Part shown: in pieces, positions 1-6,461 of the stretch | How the letters are laid out: each line of letters begins with the position of its first letter | Numbering within the stretch: position 1 is the stretch's first letter | NCBI GenBank assembly: GCA_964626415.1 | Contig: CAZVFH010000019.1 | Span: 1-16,710, forward strand | Source of the DNA: CAZVFH01 sp964626415 | Lineage (GTDB): Bacteria > Patescibacteriota > UBA1384 > XYA2-FULL-43-10 > CAINNR01 | Reading direction: 5' to 3' | DNA: 16,710 nucleotides | Translations under genes and position numbers: made by a program | The notes under the pieces: generated by a model | Told to the model about the DNA's origin: nothing | Databases searched by the model: none | What the model saw: only the letters and a program-made list of their open reading frames with translations

Positions 1-45
1 TCCCAAAACACAAACAACAATAATTACCACCACCTTTTTCGACAT
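1..45 (-). CDS. N-terminus of unknown membrane or secreted protein (partial)
   Basis: Only the first 15 codons are visible, running off the left edge. They read MSKKVVVIIVVCVLG: two lysines followed by a hydrophobic run containing a cysteine. This is the pattern of a signal peptide or N-terminal membrane anchor, and a lipoprotein is possible. The start is supported by a strong Shine-Dalgarno AGGAGG (49-54) three bases before the ATG at 43-45, one of the best ribosome sites in the window. It is transcribed divergently from murD. Function cannot be told from this fragment. Confidence 0.6.
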   Translation of the reverse strand, partial: MSKKVVVIIVVCVLG

Positions 46-71
46 ACTCCTCCTTGGTTTAATATACATCT

Positions 72-80
72 ATTTTATCA
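72..80 (-). promoter_or_regulatory. Candidate extended -10 promoter for the left-edge gene
   Basis: On the minus strand this reads TGATAAAAT, an extended -10 (TGn followed by TAAAAT), about 27 bases upstream of the left-edge start codon. No good -35 is seen at the usual distance (ATGAAT), which fits an extended -10 promoter but keeps confidence low. Confidence 0.35.
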
Positions 81-160
81 TATATTCCCTTGCGATTCAT
101 TAGTTTTGGCTGAGGAACAGGAAGCAGTTAAAACTTAGAAAACATTACAAATTAATTTTG

Positions 161-190
161 CTCTGTCGCATTGGCAGAGTTTTTCTTTTC
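161..190 (+). terminator. Intrinsic terminator-like hairpin in the murD leader
   Basis: CTCTGTC (161-167) pairs with GGCAGAG (173-179), seven pairs including one T-G wobble, with the loop GCATT. It is followed at once by TTTTTCTTTTC. This is a textbook intrinsic terminator shape on the plus strand, yet no plus-strand gene is visible upstream and the murD ATG lies 31 bases beyond it. It may be a leader attenuator for the cluster or the end of a short RNA. Confidence 0.5.
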
Positions 191-220
191 AAAAAGCTGA
201 ATTTAAGCTATCATAAGATT

Positions 221-1720
221 ATGGATTTAAGTAGATTTAAGAACAAAAAAATTGCGCTTCTTGGTATGGGAATTGAAAATATTTCAGTTGCCAAGTTTTT
301 CCGATTGCACAAGATTGATTTTGTTATTCTTGACAAAGCGCCGATTGAAAAATTGTCAAAAGAGGCACAGGAAGTTATTGGAAAAGAGAAATGTGAAATT
401 AGAACAGGGGAGAATTATTTATCTCATTTAAAAGATTTTGAAATTATAGTTCGAACTCCGGGAATTCCATACTTAACACCGGAAATTCAGGAAGCCCGCC
501 TTCGCCATGGCTACGGCGGGCAAACAAAAGAAAATGGTAGTGAAATTACTTCGTCGACAAAATTGTTTTTTGACTTTTGTCCGGCGAAAATTGTCGGCGT
601 TACTGGAACGAAGGGAAAAGGAACAACTGCGACTTTAATATCGGAGATATTAAAGCAAAATCAAAAATCAAAAATCAAAAATCAAAATGACAATTCAAAA
701 TTAAAAAATAATAATTTAACAACCCGTCTCGCCTACGGCTCGCCGAGGCGGATACAACAATTTAACAATGTCTTTTTGATTGGTAACATTGGAATTCCTT
801 CATTTGATATCATTGAAAAAATTCAGGCAGATGACATTGTGGTTTTTGAACTTTCGAGTTTTCAGTTGCAGGACTTGGAAATTTCACCACACATTGCTGT
901 CATTACCAATTTGGCCGATGATCATTTGGATTATCATCAGTCGCTGGAGGAGTATCGGGCGACAAAACGAGTGATTTTAAAATATCAAAAAAAAGGTGAT
1001 TTTGCGATTATCAACAAAGATTATCCGGAGGCATATCGGCTTAAGGACTTCGGACAAGCGAAAAAATACTTTTTTTCTTCGAAAGAAAAAATTGATAATG
1101 GTGCTTTTGTCGACAGCGATGGAAAGGTATATTTGACTGTCGGCGGTCATGAGTTGATTTGCCGTCAGAATGAAATAAAATTAATCGGTCGCCACAATTT
1201 AGAAAATATTGCTGCTGCTTCTGTCGTTGGCAAAATTTTACAAGTCCCAATTGAAATAATTCAAGATGCTGTAAAAAATTTTGCAGGACTTCCTTGTCGA
1301 TTGGAATTTGTAAAAGAAATTGATGGAGTTAAGTATTACAATGATTCATTTTCAACAAATCCGACTCCGACGATCGCGGCAATAAAATCATTTTCCATTC
1401 CAATTACTTTGATTTTGGGTGGTTCGGAAAAAGGTGCCGATTTTTCAGATCTTGCCAAGGAAATCGCAAAGTCGCAGGTCAATAATATTATTGTGATTGG
1501 AAAAGAAGGAGCAAAAATAAAAGACGCGATGATTTCTACTAGAGTGAAAGCGAAAATCACCAACGGCGGGAAAACTATTGAAAAGATTGTCAGCCAAGCG
1601 AAAGAAATAACTAACAGCGGAGTCGTCCTATTTTCTCCCGCTTGCGCCAGTTTTGATATGTTTAAGAATTACAAAGATCGAGGCGAGAAGTTTATGGAAG
1701 CTGTCAAAAAGTTGAAGTAA
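221..1720 (+). CDS. murD: UDP-N-acetylmuramoyl-L-alanine--D-glutamate ligase, MurD
   Basis: Cytoplasmic ATP-dependent ligase that adds D-glutamate to UDP-MurNAc-L-Ala. The 499-aa product has a Rossmann-like N-terminus (ALLGMG, 12-17), the Mur ligase P-loop GTKGKGTT (129-136), GNIGIP (188-193), ELSSFQL (210-216), DDHLDYH (233-239) with the likely carbamylated Lys at 249, NDSFSTNPTPT (374-384), and the C-terminal SPACASFDMFKNYKDRG signature. The ATG at 221 is chosen over an upstream TTG (158), because that would add 21 non-homologous residues lying on the hairpin at 161-190. It has no clear Shine-Dalgarno. Two insertions not expected in MurD are present: about 11 residues around 92-103 (RLRHGYGGQ) and about 35 residues at 146-180, Lys/Asn/Gln-rich then RLAYGSPRR. 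Both are translated repeat elements. All core motifs are intact, so the gene looks functional. Confidence 0.95.
   Translation: MDLSRFKNKKIALLGMGIENISVAKFFRLHKIDFVILDKAPIEKLSKEAQEVIGKEKCEIRTGENYLSHLKDFEIIVRTPGIPYLTPEIQEARLRHGYGGQTKENGSEITSSTKLFFDFCPAKIVGVTGTKGKGTTATLISEILKQNQKSKIKNQNDNSKLKNNNLTTRLAYGSPRRIQQFNNVFLIGNIGIPSFDIIEKIQADDIVVFELSSFQLQDLEISPHIAVITNLADDHLDYHQSLEEYRATKRVILKYQKKGDFAIINKDYPEAYRLKDFGQAKKYFFSSKEKIDNGAFVDSDGKVYLTVGGHELICRQNEIKLIGRHNLENIAAASVVGKILQVPIEIIQDAVKNFAGLPCRLEFVKEIDGVKYYNDSFSTNPTPTIAAIKSFSIPITLILGGSEKGADFSDLAKEIAKSQVNNIIVIGKEGAKIKDAMISTRVKAKITNGGKTIEKIVSQAKEITNSGVVLFSPACASFDMFKNYKDRGEKFMEAVKKLK
494..521 (+). repeat. GC-rich palindromic repeat inside murD
   Basis: GCCCGCC (494-500) and GGCGGGC (515-521) form a 7-bp inverted repeat around a 14-base centre. 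The element is in frame and translates within RLRHGYGGQ of MurD. Its GC content is far above that of the surrounding gene. From memory, similar palindromes are common in Parcubacteria genomes and occasionally appear inside proteins. Confidence 0.75.
657..721 (+). repeat. AT-rich low-complexity repeat fragment inside murD
   Basis: A run of CAAAAAT-type units followed by AAAATGACAATTCAAAATT. It resembles one arm of the AT-rich element between murG and murC (AAAATGACAATG at 5094-5105). It is read in frame as a Lys/Asn/Gln-rich stretch of MurD with no counterpart in typical family members, so it is probably a captured intergenic-type repeat. Confidence 0.6.
722..753 (+). repeat. GC palindromic repeat in murD, copy 1
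   Basis: This 32-base element has a stem CCGTCTCG / CGAGGCGG with one T-G pair. It is in frame and read as TRLAYGSPRR. It differs from the intergenic copy at 1810-1842 by one substitution and one single-base indel. The decamer AATTTAACAA occurs on both sides (713-722 and 759-768). Confidence 0.85.
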
Positions 1721-1776
1721 AAACTACCACAGATCTACTTTCACTGATTAACACAGATAAAACCATCAGTGAAAAT
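1714..1776 (+). repeat. 63-bp direct repeat, copy A (after murD)
   Basis: By eye it is identical at 56 of 63 positions to 2996-3058, which follows ftsW. It starts in the last codons of murD, so the TAA stop falls inside it. It contains an 8-bp inverted repeat TCACTGAT / ATCAGTGA. It is probably a dispersed repeat of the genome. Confidence 0.85.
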
Positions 1777-1777
1777 C

Positions 1778-1798
1778 CCTGCCTCGCCGGCAGGCAGG
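1778..1798 (+). repeat. GC palindrome of the CCTGCCT...AGGCAGG type
   Basis: CCTGCCT (1778-1784) pairs with AGGCAGG (1792-1798) around a 7-base loop. It is related to the perfect palindrome at 8405-8424. It lies directly after the 63-bp repeat and before the second GC element, so the murD-ftsW gap is a mosaic of repeats. Confidence 0.75.
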
Positions 1799-1809
1799 TG
1801 TGACGATAG

Positions 1810-1842
1810 ACCCGTCTCGCCTGCGGCATCGCCGAGGCGGAT
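1810..1842 (+). repeat. GC palindromic repeat, intergenic copy 2
   Basis: Near-identical to the murD-internal element at 722-753, with an A/G change and one extra A. It is followed by ATCAGTGAGAG, which resembles the end of the 63-bp repeat. It lies between murD and ftsW. Confidence 0.85.
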
Positions 1843-1884
1843 CAGTGAGAGTTTATAATTCCTTTATTTGTAATTTGTAGAGGC

Positions 1885-2988
1885 ATGAATTCATCATACA
1901 AAAACCGAGGTCGGTCTGACTATTTATTAATGGTGCTGGTTTTTATATTAATCGCTTTTGGTCTTGTGATGATATATTCGGTTTCAAAATACTTATCATT
2001 ACAAGTGACTGATCAAGCAAGCGATAAATATTTTCTTGTCAGACAGTTTTGGTCTTTAGGTTTTGGACTTCTCGTTTGGATATTTTTTCAAGTAGTTGAT
2101 TTTCATCTTTGGAGAAAAAATTCAGGTGTGATGCTTTTTATCACCTTTTTGCTTTTGGCTTCAGTTTTTATTTTTGGTAAAACAGGATCAAGTGATCGTT
2201 GGATAAATTTATTTGGAGTTGGATTTCAACCGTCAGAATTTGCCAAATTAACTTTGATTTTTTATCTCTCGGGTTGGCTTTCGAATAGAAAAAATCAAGA
2301 GGAGATTGACAAAACTTTCATTCCGTTTGTGGTAATTATGTCCGCGATTTCCGTATTGATGCTGGTTCAAAAAGACCTAGGGACATTAAGTATTATCTTG
2401 GTCATTGCTGCAGCGATTTACATTTCAGCCGGTGCAAAAATTTCAAATATACTTCTTGCCGGGTCATTTGGAGTTTTTCTTTTGTGGCTGGCAATAAAAA
2501 TTGAGCCATATCGACTTCAACGACTAACAGCTTTTTTTAATCCTGGTGCGAATACATTAACCACGAGTTATCATATACAGAATGCTTTAATCGCGGTTGG
2601 TTCCGGCGGGCTTTTCGGACTTGGTTTCGGTCAAAGCAAACAAAAATTTCTTTATTTACCGGAAGCACACACTGATTCGATTTTTCCAATAATCGTTGAA
2701 GAGCTTGGATTTTTACGCTCATCTGTGGTAGTATTAATTTATTGTATTATTGCTTATCGTGGTTTTCGGATTGCCCAGAATGCGCCTGATAATTTTTCTC
2801 GTTTGGTTGCTGTTGGTGTAACGACTTGGATTATTTGGCAGGCCTTTATAAATCTGGCTTCAATGCTAGCGATTGTGCCAATGACTGGAGTTCCACTACC
2901 ATTTATTTCTTACGGCGGAACTTCACTTATTGCTTTTTTGGCCGGGGTTGGAGTACTGCTTAACATTTCAAAACATACGGTGGATTGA
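1885..2988 (+). CDS. ftsW: Septal peptidoglycan polymerase FtsW (SEDS family)
   Basis: Integral membrane glycosyltransferase that polymerises lipid II at the division septum with a partner class B PBP. The 367-aa product is a multi-pass protein (roughly ten hydrophobic segments, the first at about 13-32). It shows SEDS signatures: SSDRWINLFG (102-111), PSEFAKL (116-122), QKDLGT (162-167) with the conserved Asp at 164, LPEAHTDSIF (258-267), and GVPLPFISYGGTS (335-347). FtsW is favoured over RodA because of its dcw position between murD and murG. The ATG follows AGAGG at only one base, an unusually tight Shine-Dalgarno. It ends in TGA, followed closely by the second 63-bp repeat. Length and motifs are normal. 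Confidence 0.93.
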   Translation: MNSSYKNRGRSDYLLMVLVFILIAFGLVMIYSVSKYLSLQVTDQASDKYFLVRQFWSLGFGLLVWIFFQVVDFHLWRKNSGVMLFITFLLLASVFIFGKTGSSDRWINLFGVGFQPSEFAKLTLIFYLSGWLSNRKNQEEIDKTFIPFVVIMSAISVLMLVQKDLGTLSIILVIAAAIYISAGAKISNILLAGSFGVFLLWLAIKIEPYRLQRLTAFFNPGANTLTTSYHIQNALIAVGSGGLFGLGFGQSKQKFLYLPEAHTDSIFPIIVEELGFLRSSVVVLIYCIIAYRGFRIAQNAPDNFSRLVAVGVTTWIIWQAFINLASMLAIVPMTGVPLPFISYGGTSLIAFLAGVGVLLNISKHTVD

Positions 2989-2995
2989 TAAAATG

Positions 2996-3058
2996 GAAGT
3001 AAAAACTACCACTGATTTATTGTCACTGATTGACACAGATAAAATCATCAGTGAAAAC
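2996..3058 (+). repeat. 63-bp direct repeat, copy B (after ftsW)
   Basis: Second copy of the repeat at 1714-1776 (56 of 63 identical), with the same internal TCACTGAT / ATCAGTGA inverted repeat. It begins eight bases after the ftsW stop and fills about half of the gap before the next gene. Confidence 0.85.
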
Positions 3059-3107
3059 TCGTGAAAGAAAATCAGTAAGGGTTTTTCTTCGATATTTTAA
3101 ATAAACT

Positions 3108-3974
3108 ATGTCATCACCAGAAGGTTACAATCCGGAATTGCCGGAAAATATAAATGCCCGCAATGAAGCCGGCGAAATCAACCAAATGGTTGATAAAGAT
3201 TTGTTGACTCGCCAAGAAGCCGGAGATTTTGATTATGAAAATGAATTTGAAATTCCCAACGCTTTACTTTCAAAACCACCAAAAATTTCCGAACGTTTAC
3301 GCCAACAAGTCATCGCAAAATTTCCACCGGAATCTTTTGAACCGGAAAGTATTGATGGAACAGTTATTCACGGCACATATTTGCATTCAATACGACCAAT
3401 GTGGAAAGGAGAAGGAATTTTTAGAACTTTTTTTGCGGGTCATGGCGATCCTGTACCTCCATACAATAATCCTGACAAAGGGCTATTTTCTATCGAAGGT
3501 GATTTCACACTTTTAGATGATCGTGGTTTCAATTATATAGATAAAGAATATGGACAGAATGAGAGATCTTCTGGTTATATGGGGTTTCCTTTTCCAATCT
3601 TTCTTGTTGTAGGTCGGAGTAGATTGCAGGGTACAAGAAGACATCATCTGATGTTCAATGTGATGGTGGGACTCCAAGAGAAAAGTGAAAATGGATATAA
3701 TGTAAGAAAAATTAGTGCAGTAGTGGTGACAAAAGACAAAAGAAATTTAGTTGAATCAAAAAATTCAAAATCAGAAGTGCAGAAATTCTATGTCGCAGGT
3801 GAGAATTCAGAAGGAAAAGTTTCAGGATTAAATTTATTAATCTCCCAAGAGAAAAATTACATCGCTCACTGTATGGTAGCAGGTGTTGATAAATCAAAAA
3901 TCGTGCCTATTTATGATTGGGATGGGAATTTGCTTTGGCCGACGGAAGGTGATGTAATTAAAGAGGATAAATGA
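3108..3974 (+). CDS. Unknown protein between ftsW and murG; possible ART-like fold
   Basis: A 288-aa soluble protein with no signal peptide or membrane segment, which I do not recognise. The N-terminal 60 residues are acidic and low in complexity. A compact region follows with IDGTVIHGTYLHSIRPMWKG (82-101). Its HGT triplet followed by a helix-like stretch and GEGIF recalls the first motif of H-Y-E ADP-ribosyltransferases and RNA 2'-phosphotransferases. Other notable parts are FPFPIFLVVGRSRLQGTRRHH (160-180, Arg/His rich) and a C-terminal IVPIYDWDGNLLWPTE (265-280). I cannot place the second or third ART residue, so this is only a hint. The stop overlaps the murG start as ATGA, implying translational coupling and a role close to lipid II synthesis or division. 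No Shine-Dalgarno is seen before its ATG. Confidence 0.85.
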   Translation: MSSPEGYNPELPENINARNEAGEINQMVDKDLLTRQEAGDFDYENEFEIPNALLSKPPKISERLRQQVIAKFPPESFEPESIDGTVIHGTYLHSIRPMWKGEGIFRTFFAGHGDPVPPYNNPDKGLFSIEGDFTLLDDRGFNYIDKEYGQNERSSGYMGFPFPIFLVVGRSRLQGTRRHHLMFNVMVGLQEKSENGYNVRKISAVVVTKDKRNLVESKNSKSEVQKFYVAGENSEGKVSGLNLLISQEKNYIAHCMVAGVDKSKIVPIYDWDGNLLWPTEGDVIKEDK

Positions 3975-5056
3975 AAAAAAAGACAATCTTTTTAGTCGGG
4001 GCGGATACGGGCGGACATGTCGTGCCGGTTTTTGCTTTGGCTCAAAAATTTCTGGCCAAGAATTCAGCAAAAGTTGTTGTCATTGGCGTCGGTTCGACTA
4101 TCGAAAAAAACTTTTATTCAAAACTTTCCGGCGTCGACTACAAAATAATTTCTGCCGGAAAATTTTCTCGTGGAAAGTATTTTCTAAATTTTCTTGCCGG
4201 GCTAAAACTAATATTTGGTTTCATCCAATCAAAAATTTGGATTCTAAAATATCGACCAAGTGCCATTTTTCTCAAAGGTGGATATGCGACTTTGCCGGTT
4301 GCATATGCCGCGCGGTTTTTCCGAATCCCAGTTTTTGCTCACGAATCGGATGCGGTTTTGGGGAAAAGCAACCGGCTAATTTCTAAATTTGCAAAGAAAA
4401 TTTTTCTTTCTTATCCACCAGAAGTTTATAACTTAGAAAATAATAATATTCAAAATTCAGGTCTTATTATCCGAGAGGATTTTCTAAAAAGAACGGGAGT
4501 CACTGGTAGTTCTAAAAAAACGATTCTGGTCATTGGCGGATCTCTTGGAGCACATTCGATAAACAAGGCAGTGTTTGAAACAATTGAAAAATTAGCCGAT
4601 AATTATCTTGTTGTTCATCAGACAGGAGAATCAGATTATTCAGAAGCGGAGAAAATTAGCGGGCAATTGCTGAAAAAAGAAGTTAAAAATTACCAACCGA
4701 AAAAATTTATTGATGACAATTTAGTTGATATTTTAGCCAAAAGCGACATTGTTATTTCTCGCTCTGGATCAATTGTGGGCGAATTTGCGGCGATGAAAAA
4801 GGCAACAATTTTAATTCCTTATCCCTACGCGTCACTTAATCATCAAGAAAAAAACGCCAAATATTTTGCCGAGAAAAAAGCGACGATTTTAATCGAAGAT
4901 AAAAACTTATCGCCGACAATTTTATTTTCCGCAATTAGTAAAATTTTCTCTTCACCAAAAATTAAAACCGAACTTGGTGAGAATTTATTTTCTGCCGCAA
5001 AAACTGACGGTCTTAAAATTGTTTATGAAGAGTTAATTAAAAGTATGAAGATTTAA
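3971..5056 (+). CDS. murG: UDP-GlcNAc:lipid I GlcNAc transferase, MurG
   Basis: Peripheral membrane GT-B glycosyltransferase that adds GlcNAc to lipid I, giving lipid II. The 361-aa product has the N-terminal glycine loop TGGHVVP (13-19), FLKGGYATLPV (100-110), HESDAVLGKSNR (124-135, a variant of the usual HEQNA motif), the second-domain loop GGSLGAHSIN (189-198), HQTGE (216-220), and the donor-binding SRSGSIVGE (263-271) with Glu271, followed by YASLNHQEKNA (286-296). The ATG overlaps the upstream stop by four bases and has AGAGG four bases ahead, so translation is probably coupled to the unknown gene. Length is normal for the family. It is followed by a 130-base AT-rich hairpin region before murC. 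Confidence 0.95.
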   Translation: MKKKTIFLVGADTGGHVVPVFALAQKFLAKNSAKVVVIGVGSTIEKNFYSKLSGVDYKIISAGKFSRGKYFLNFLAGLKLIFGFIQSKIWILKYRPSAIFLKGGYATLPVAYAARFFRIPVFAHESDAVLGKSNRLISKFAKKIFLSYPPEVYNLENNNIQNSGLIIREDFLKRTGVTGSSKKTILVIGGSLGAHSINKAVFETIEKLADNYLVVHQTGESDYSEAEKISGQLLKKEVKNYQPKKFIDDNLVDILAKSDIVISRSGSIVGEFAAMKKATILIPYPYASLNHQEKNAKYFAEKKATILIEDKNLSPTILFSAISKIFSSPKIKTELGENLFSAAKTDGLKIVYEELIKSMKI

Positions 5057-5083
5057 TACAAATTTAAAATTCAAAATTCAAAA

Positions 5084-5171
5084 ATTAAAATGAAAAATGA
5101 CAATGTAAAAATCAAAAATTATTCAGACATTTTTACATTTTGATCTGTCATTTTGATCTTTGCATTTTAAT
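5084..5171 (+). repeat. Long AT-rich imperfect inverted repeat (MITE-like) before murC
   Basis: Three segments pair in order: ATTAAAATG (5084-5092) with CATTTTAAT (5163-5171), AAAATGAC (5094-5101) with GTCATTTT (5147-5154), and AATGTAAAAAT (5102-5112) with ATTTTTACATT (5129-5139). That gives 28 paired bases with bulges on the right arm. Parts resemble the AT tract inside murD and the ftsQ-recJ gap. It has no coding potential and may act as a mobile repeat or an mRNA hairpin between murG and murC. Confidence 0.75.
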
Positions 5172-5186
5172 CTTTAATTTTTCATT

Positions 5187-6461
5187 ATGTGGTACCATTT
5201 TATTGGGATTTCTGGCGTTTCGATGAAATCAATTGCAAAAATTTTGGAACTCAAGGGTGATAAAATTACTGGCTCGGATTTAAAGTTGACCGGACACAAA
5301 AAGGAAAATATTAAACCGGAAATTGATGCTGTCGTCTACACTTCGGCAGTAACTGAAAGTTCGCCCGGCTGGGTGGAAATTAAAGAAGCAGATCGTTTGG
5401 GAATCAAACTGATAAAGCGAGGCGAAATGTTGGCAGATCTTGTAAAAAATTATAAAGTTATTGCGGTTTCCGGAACTCATGGGAAAACAACAACCGCCTC
5501 AATGATTGGGTTAACTTTAATCAAAGCAGGACTCGATCCGTTTGTAATTATTGGTGAAGATGTTTCGGAAATCGGCGGAGCTTTTCGATTAGGAAAAGGT
5601 GATTGGGCTGTTGTTGAGGCCTGTGAATATGACCGCAACTTCTTGTATTTAAGTCCGGAAATTGCTGTAATCACCAATATCGAAGAAGAACATCTTGACC
5701 ATTATCCCGGCGGCCTCCCAGATTTACTTTCAGCATTCGAAAAATTTTTATCAAAAATCAAAAAAAATGGCAAAGCAGTAATTTGCGGTGATGATGAAAA
5801 TGCAAAAAGAGTTGCTGAAAAAAATAAAAGAACAGATATCAAAAAAGTTTTTTATCGACTGAATGACAAAAATCAAGCCGGCATTCTTGATTTTAAATTA
5901 AATCTGCCCGGTGATCATAATCGCAGAAATGCTTTGGCAACTTTAGCAGTTGCTAAAATGTTGAATATCAAAAAGGAGATTGTGGAATCAGCAATTAAAA
6001 ATTTCACCGGCGCCAAACGGCGCTTTGAAATTAAAGGTGAAAAAAATGGAGTCATTGTAATAGATGATTATGGCCATCACCCAACAGAAATTTCTGCCCT
6101 TCTTGCTGGCGCAAAAGAAAAATATCCGGAGAAAAATTTAGTCGTTGTTTTTTGGCCACATCAATATAAACGGACACAAACTTTGCTAAAAAAATTCCCC
6201 GCCGCTTTTCGTCTGGTTGACAAATTAATTGTTAAAGAAATTTTCTTTGTTCCCGGACGCGACCAAAAATTACCGGTTTCCGGACGAGATATCGTTGATT
6301 TAGTAAATACTGAAAAAAAAGGCAAAGCACTTTTTATCGACAATGATGAAAAAATACTAAAATATTTAAATGAAAACTTAACTTCAAATGACATATTAAT
6401 AACTGTCGGTATCCCGCCAATTTACAAAATCGGCGAAAGTTTTTTGGAGAAGAAATGGTAA
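5187..6461 (+). CDS. murC: UDP-N-acetylmuramate--L-alanine ligase, MurC
   Basis: Cytoplasmic ATP-dependent ligase that adds the first amino acid, L-alanine, to UDP-MurNAc. The 424-aa product is slightly short for MurC. It shows HFIGISGVSM (4-13) in the UDP-binding domain, YTSAV (51-55), the P-loop SGTHGKTTT (95-103), VVEACEYDRNFLYL (142-155), TNIEEEHLDHY (163-173), LPGDHNRRNA, and DDYGHHPTEI of the C-terminal domain. The EACEY form resembles Firmicutes MurC rather than the proteobacterial EADES form. No Shine-Dalgarno is visible before the ATG, and the start sits just beyond the hairpin element at 5084-5171. Its last seven bases overlap the murB start. Confidence 0.95.
   Translation: MWYHFIGISGVSMKSIAKILELKGDKITGSDLKLTGHKKENIKPEIDAVVYTSAVTESSPGWVEIKEADRLGIKLIKRGEMLADLVKNYKVIAVSGTHGKTTTASMIGLTLIKAGLDPFVIIGEDVSEIGGAFRLGKGDWAVVEACEYDRNFLYLSPEIAVITNIEEEHLDHYPGGLPDLLSAFEKFLSKIKKNGKAVICGDDENAKRVAEKNKRTDIKKVFYRLNDKNQAGILDFKLNLPGDHNRRNALATLAVAKMLNIKKEIVESAIKNFTGAKRRFEIKGEKNGVIVIDDYGHHPTEISALLAGAKEKYPEKNLVVVFWPHQYKRTQTLLKKFPAAFRLVDKLIVKEIFFVPGRDQKLPVSGRDIVDLVNTEKKGKALFIDNDEKILKYLNENLTSNDILITVGIPPIYKIGESFLEKKW

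Noticed and set aside
158..220. TTG start of murD at 158
   Set aside because: The added 21 residues are non-homologous and lie on a terminator-like hairpin; the ATG at 221 starts the usual MurD N-terminus.
661..690. CAAAAAT units as a CRISPR or regular array
   Set aside because: Units are about 7 bases with no spacers; it is a low-complexity repeat inside murD.
2986..2988. UGA read as glycine (genetic code 25)
   Set aside because: All long genes are free of internal TGA and give full-length proteins under the standard bacterial code.
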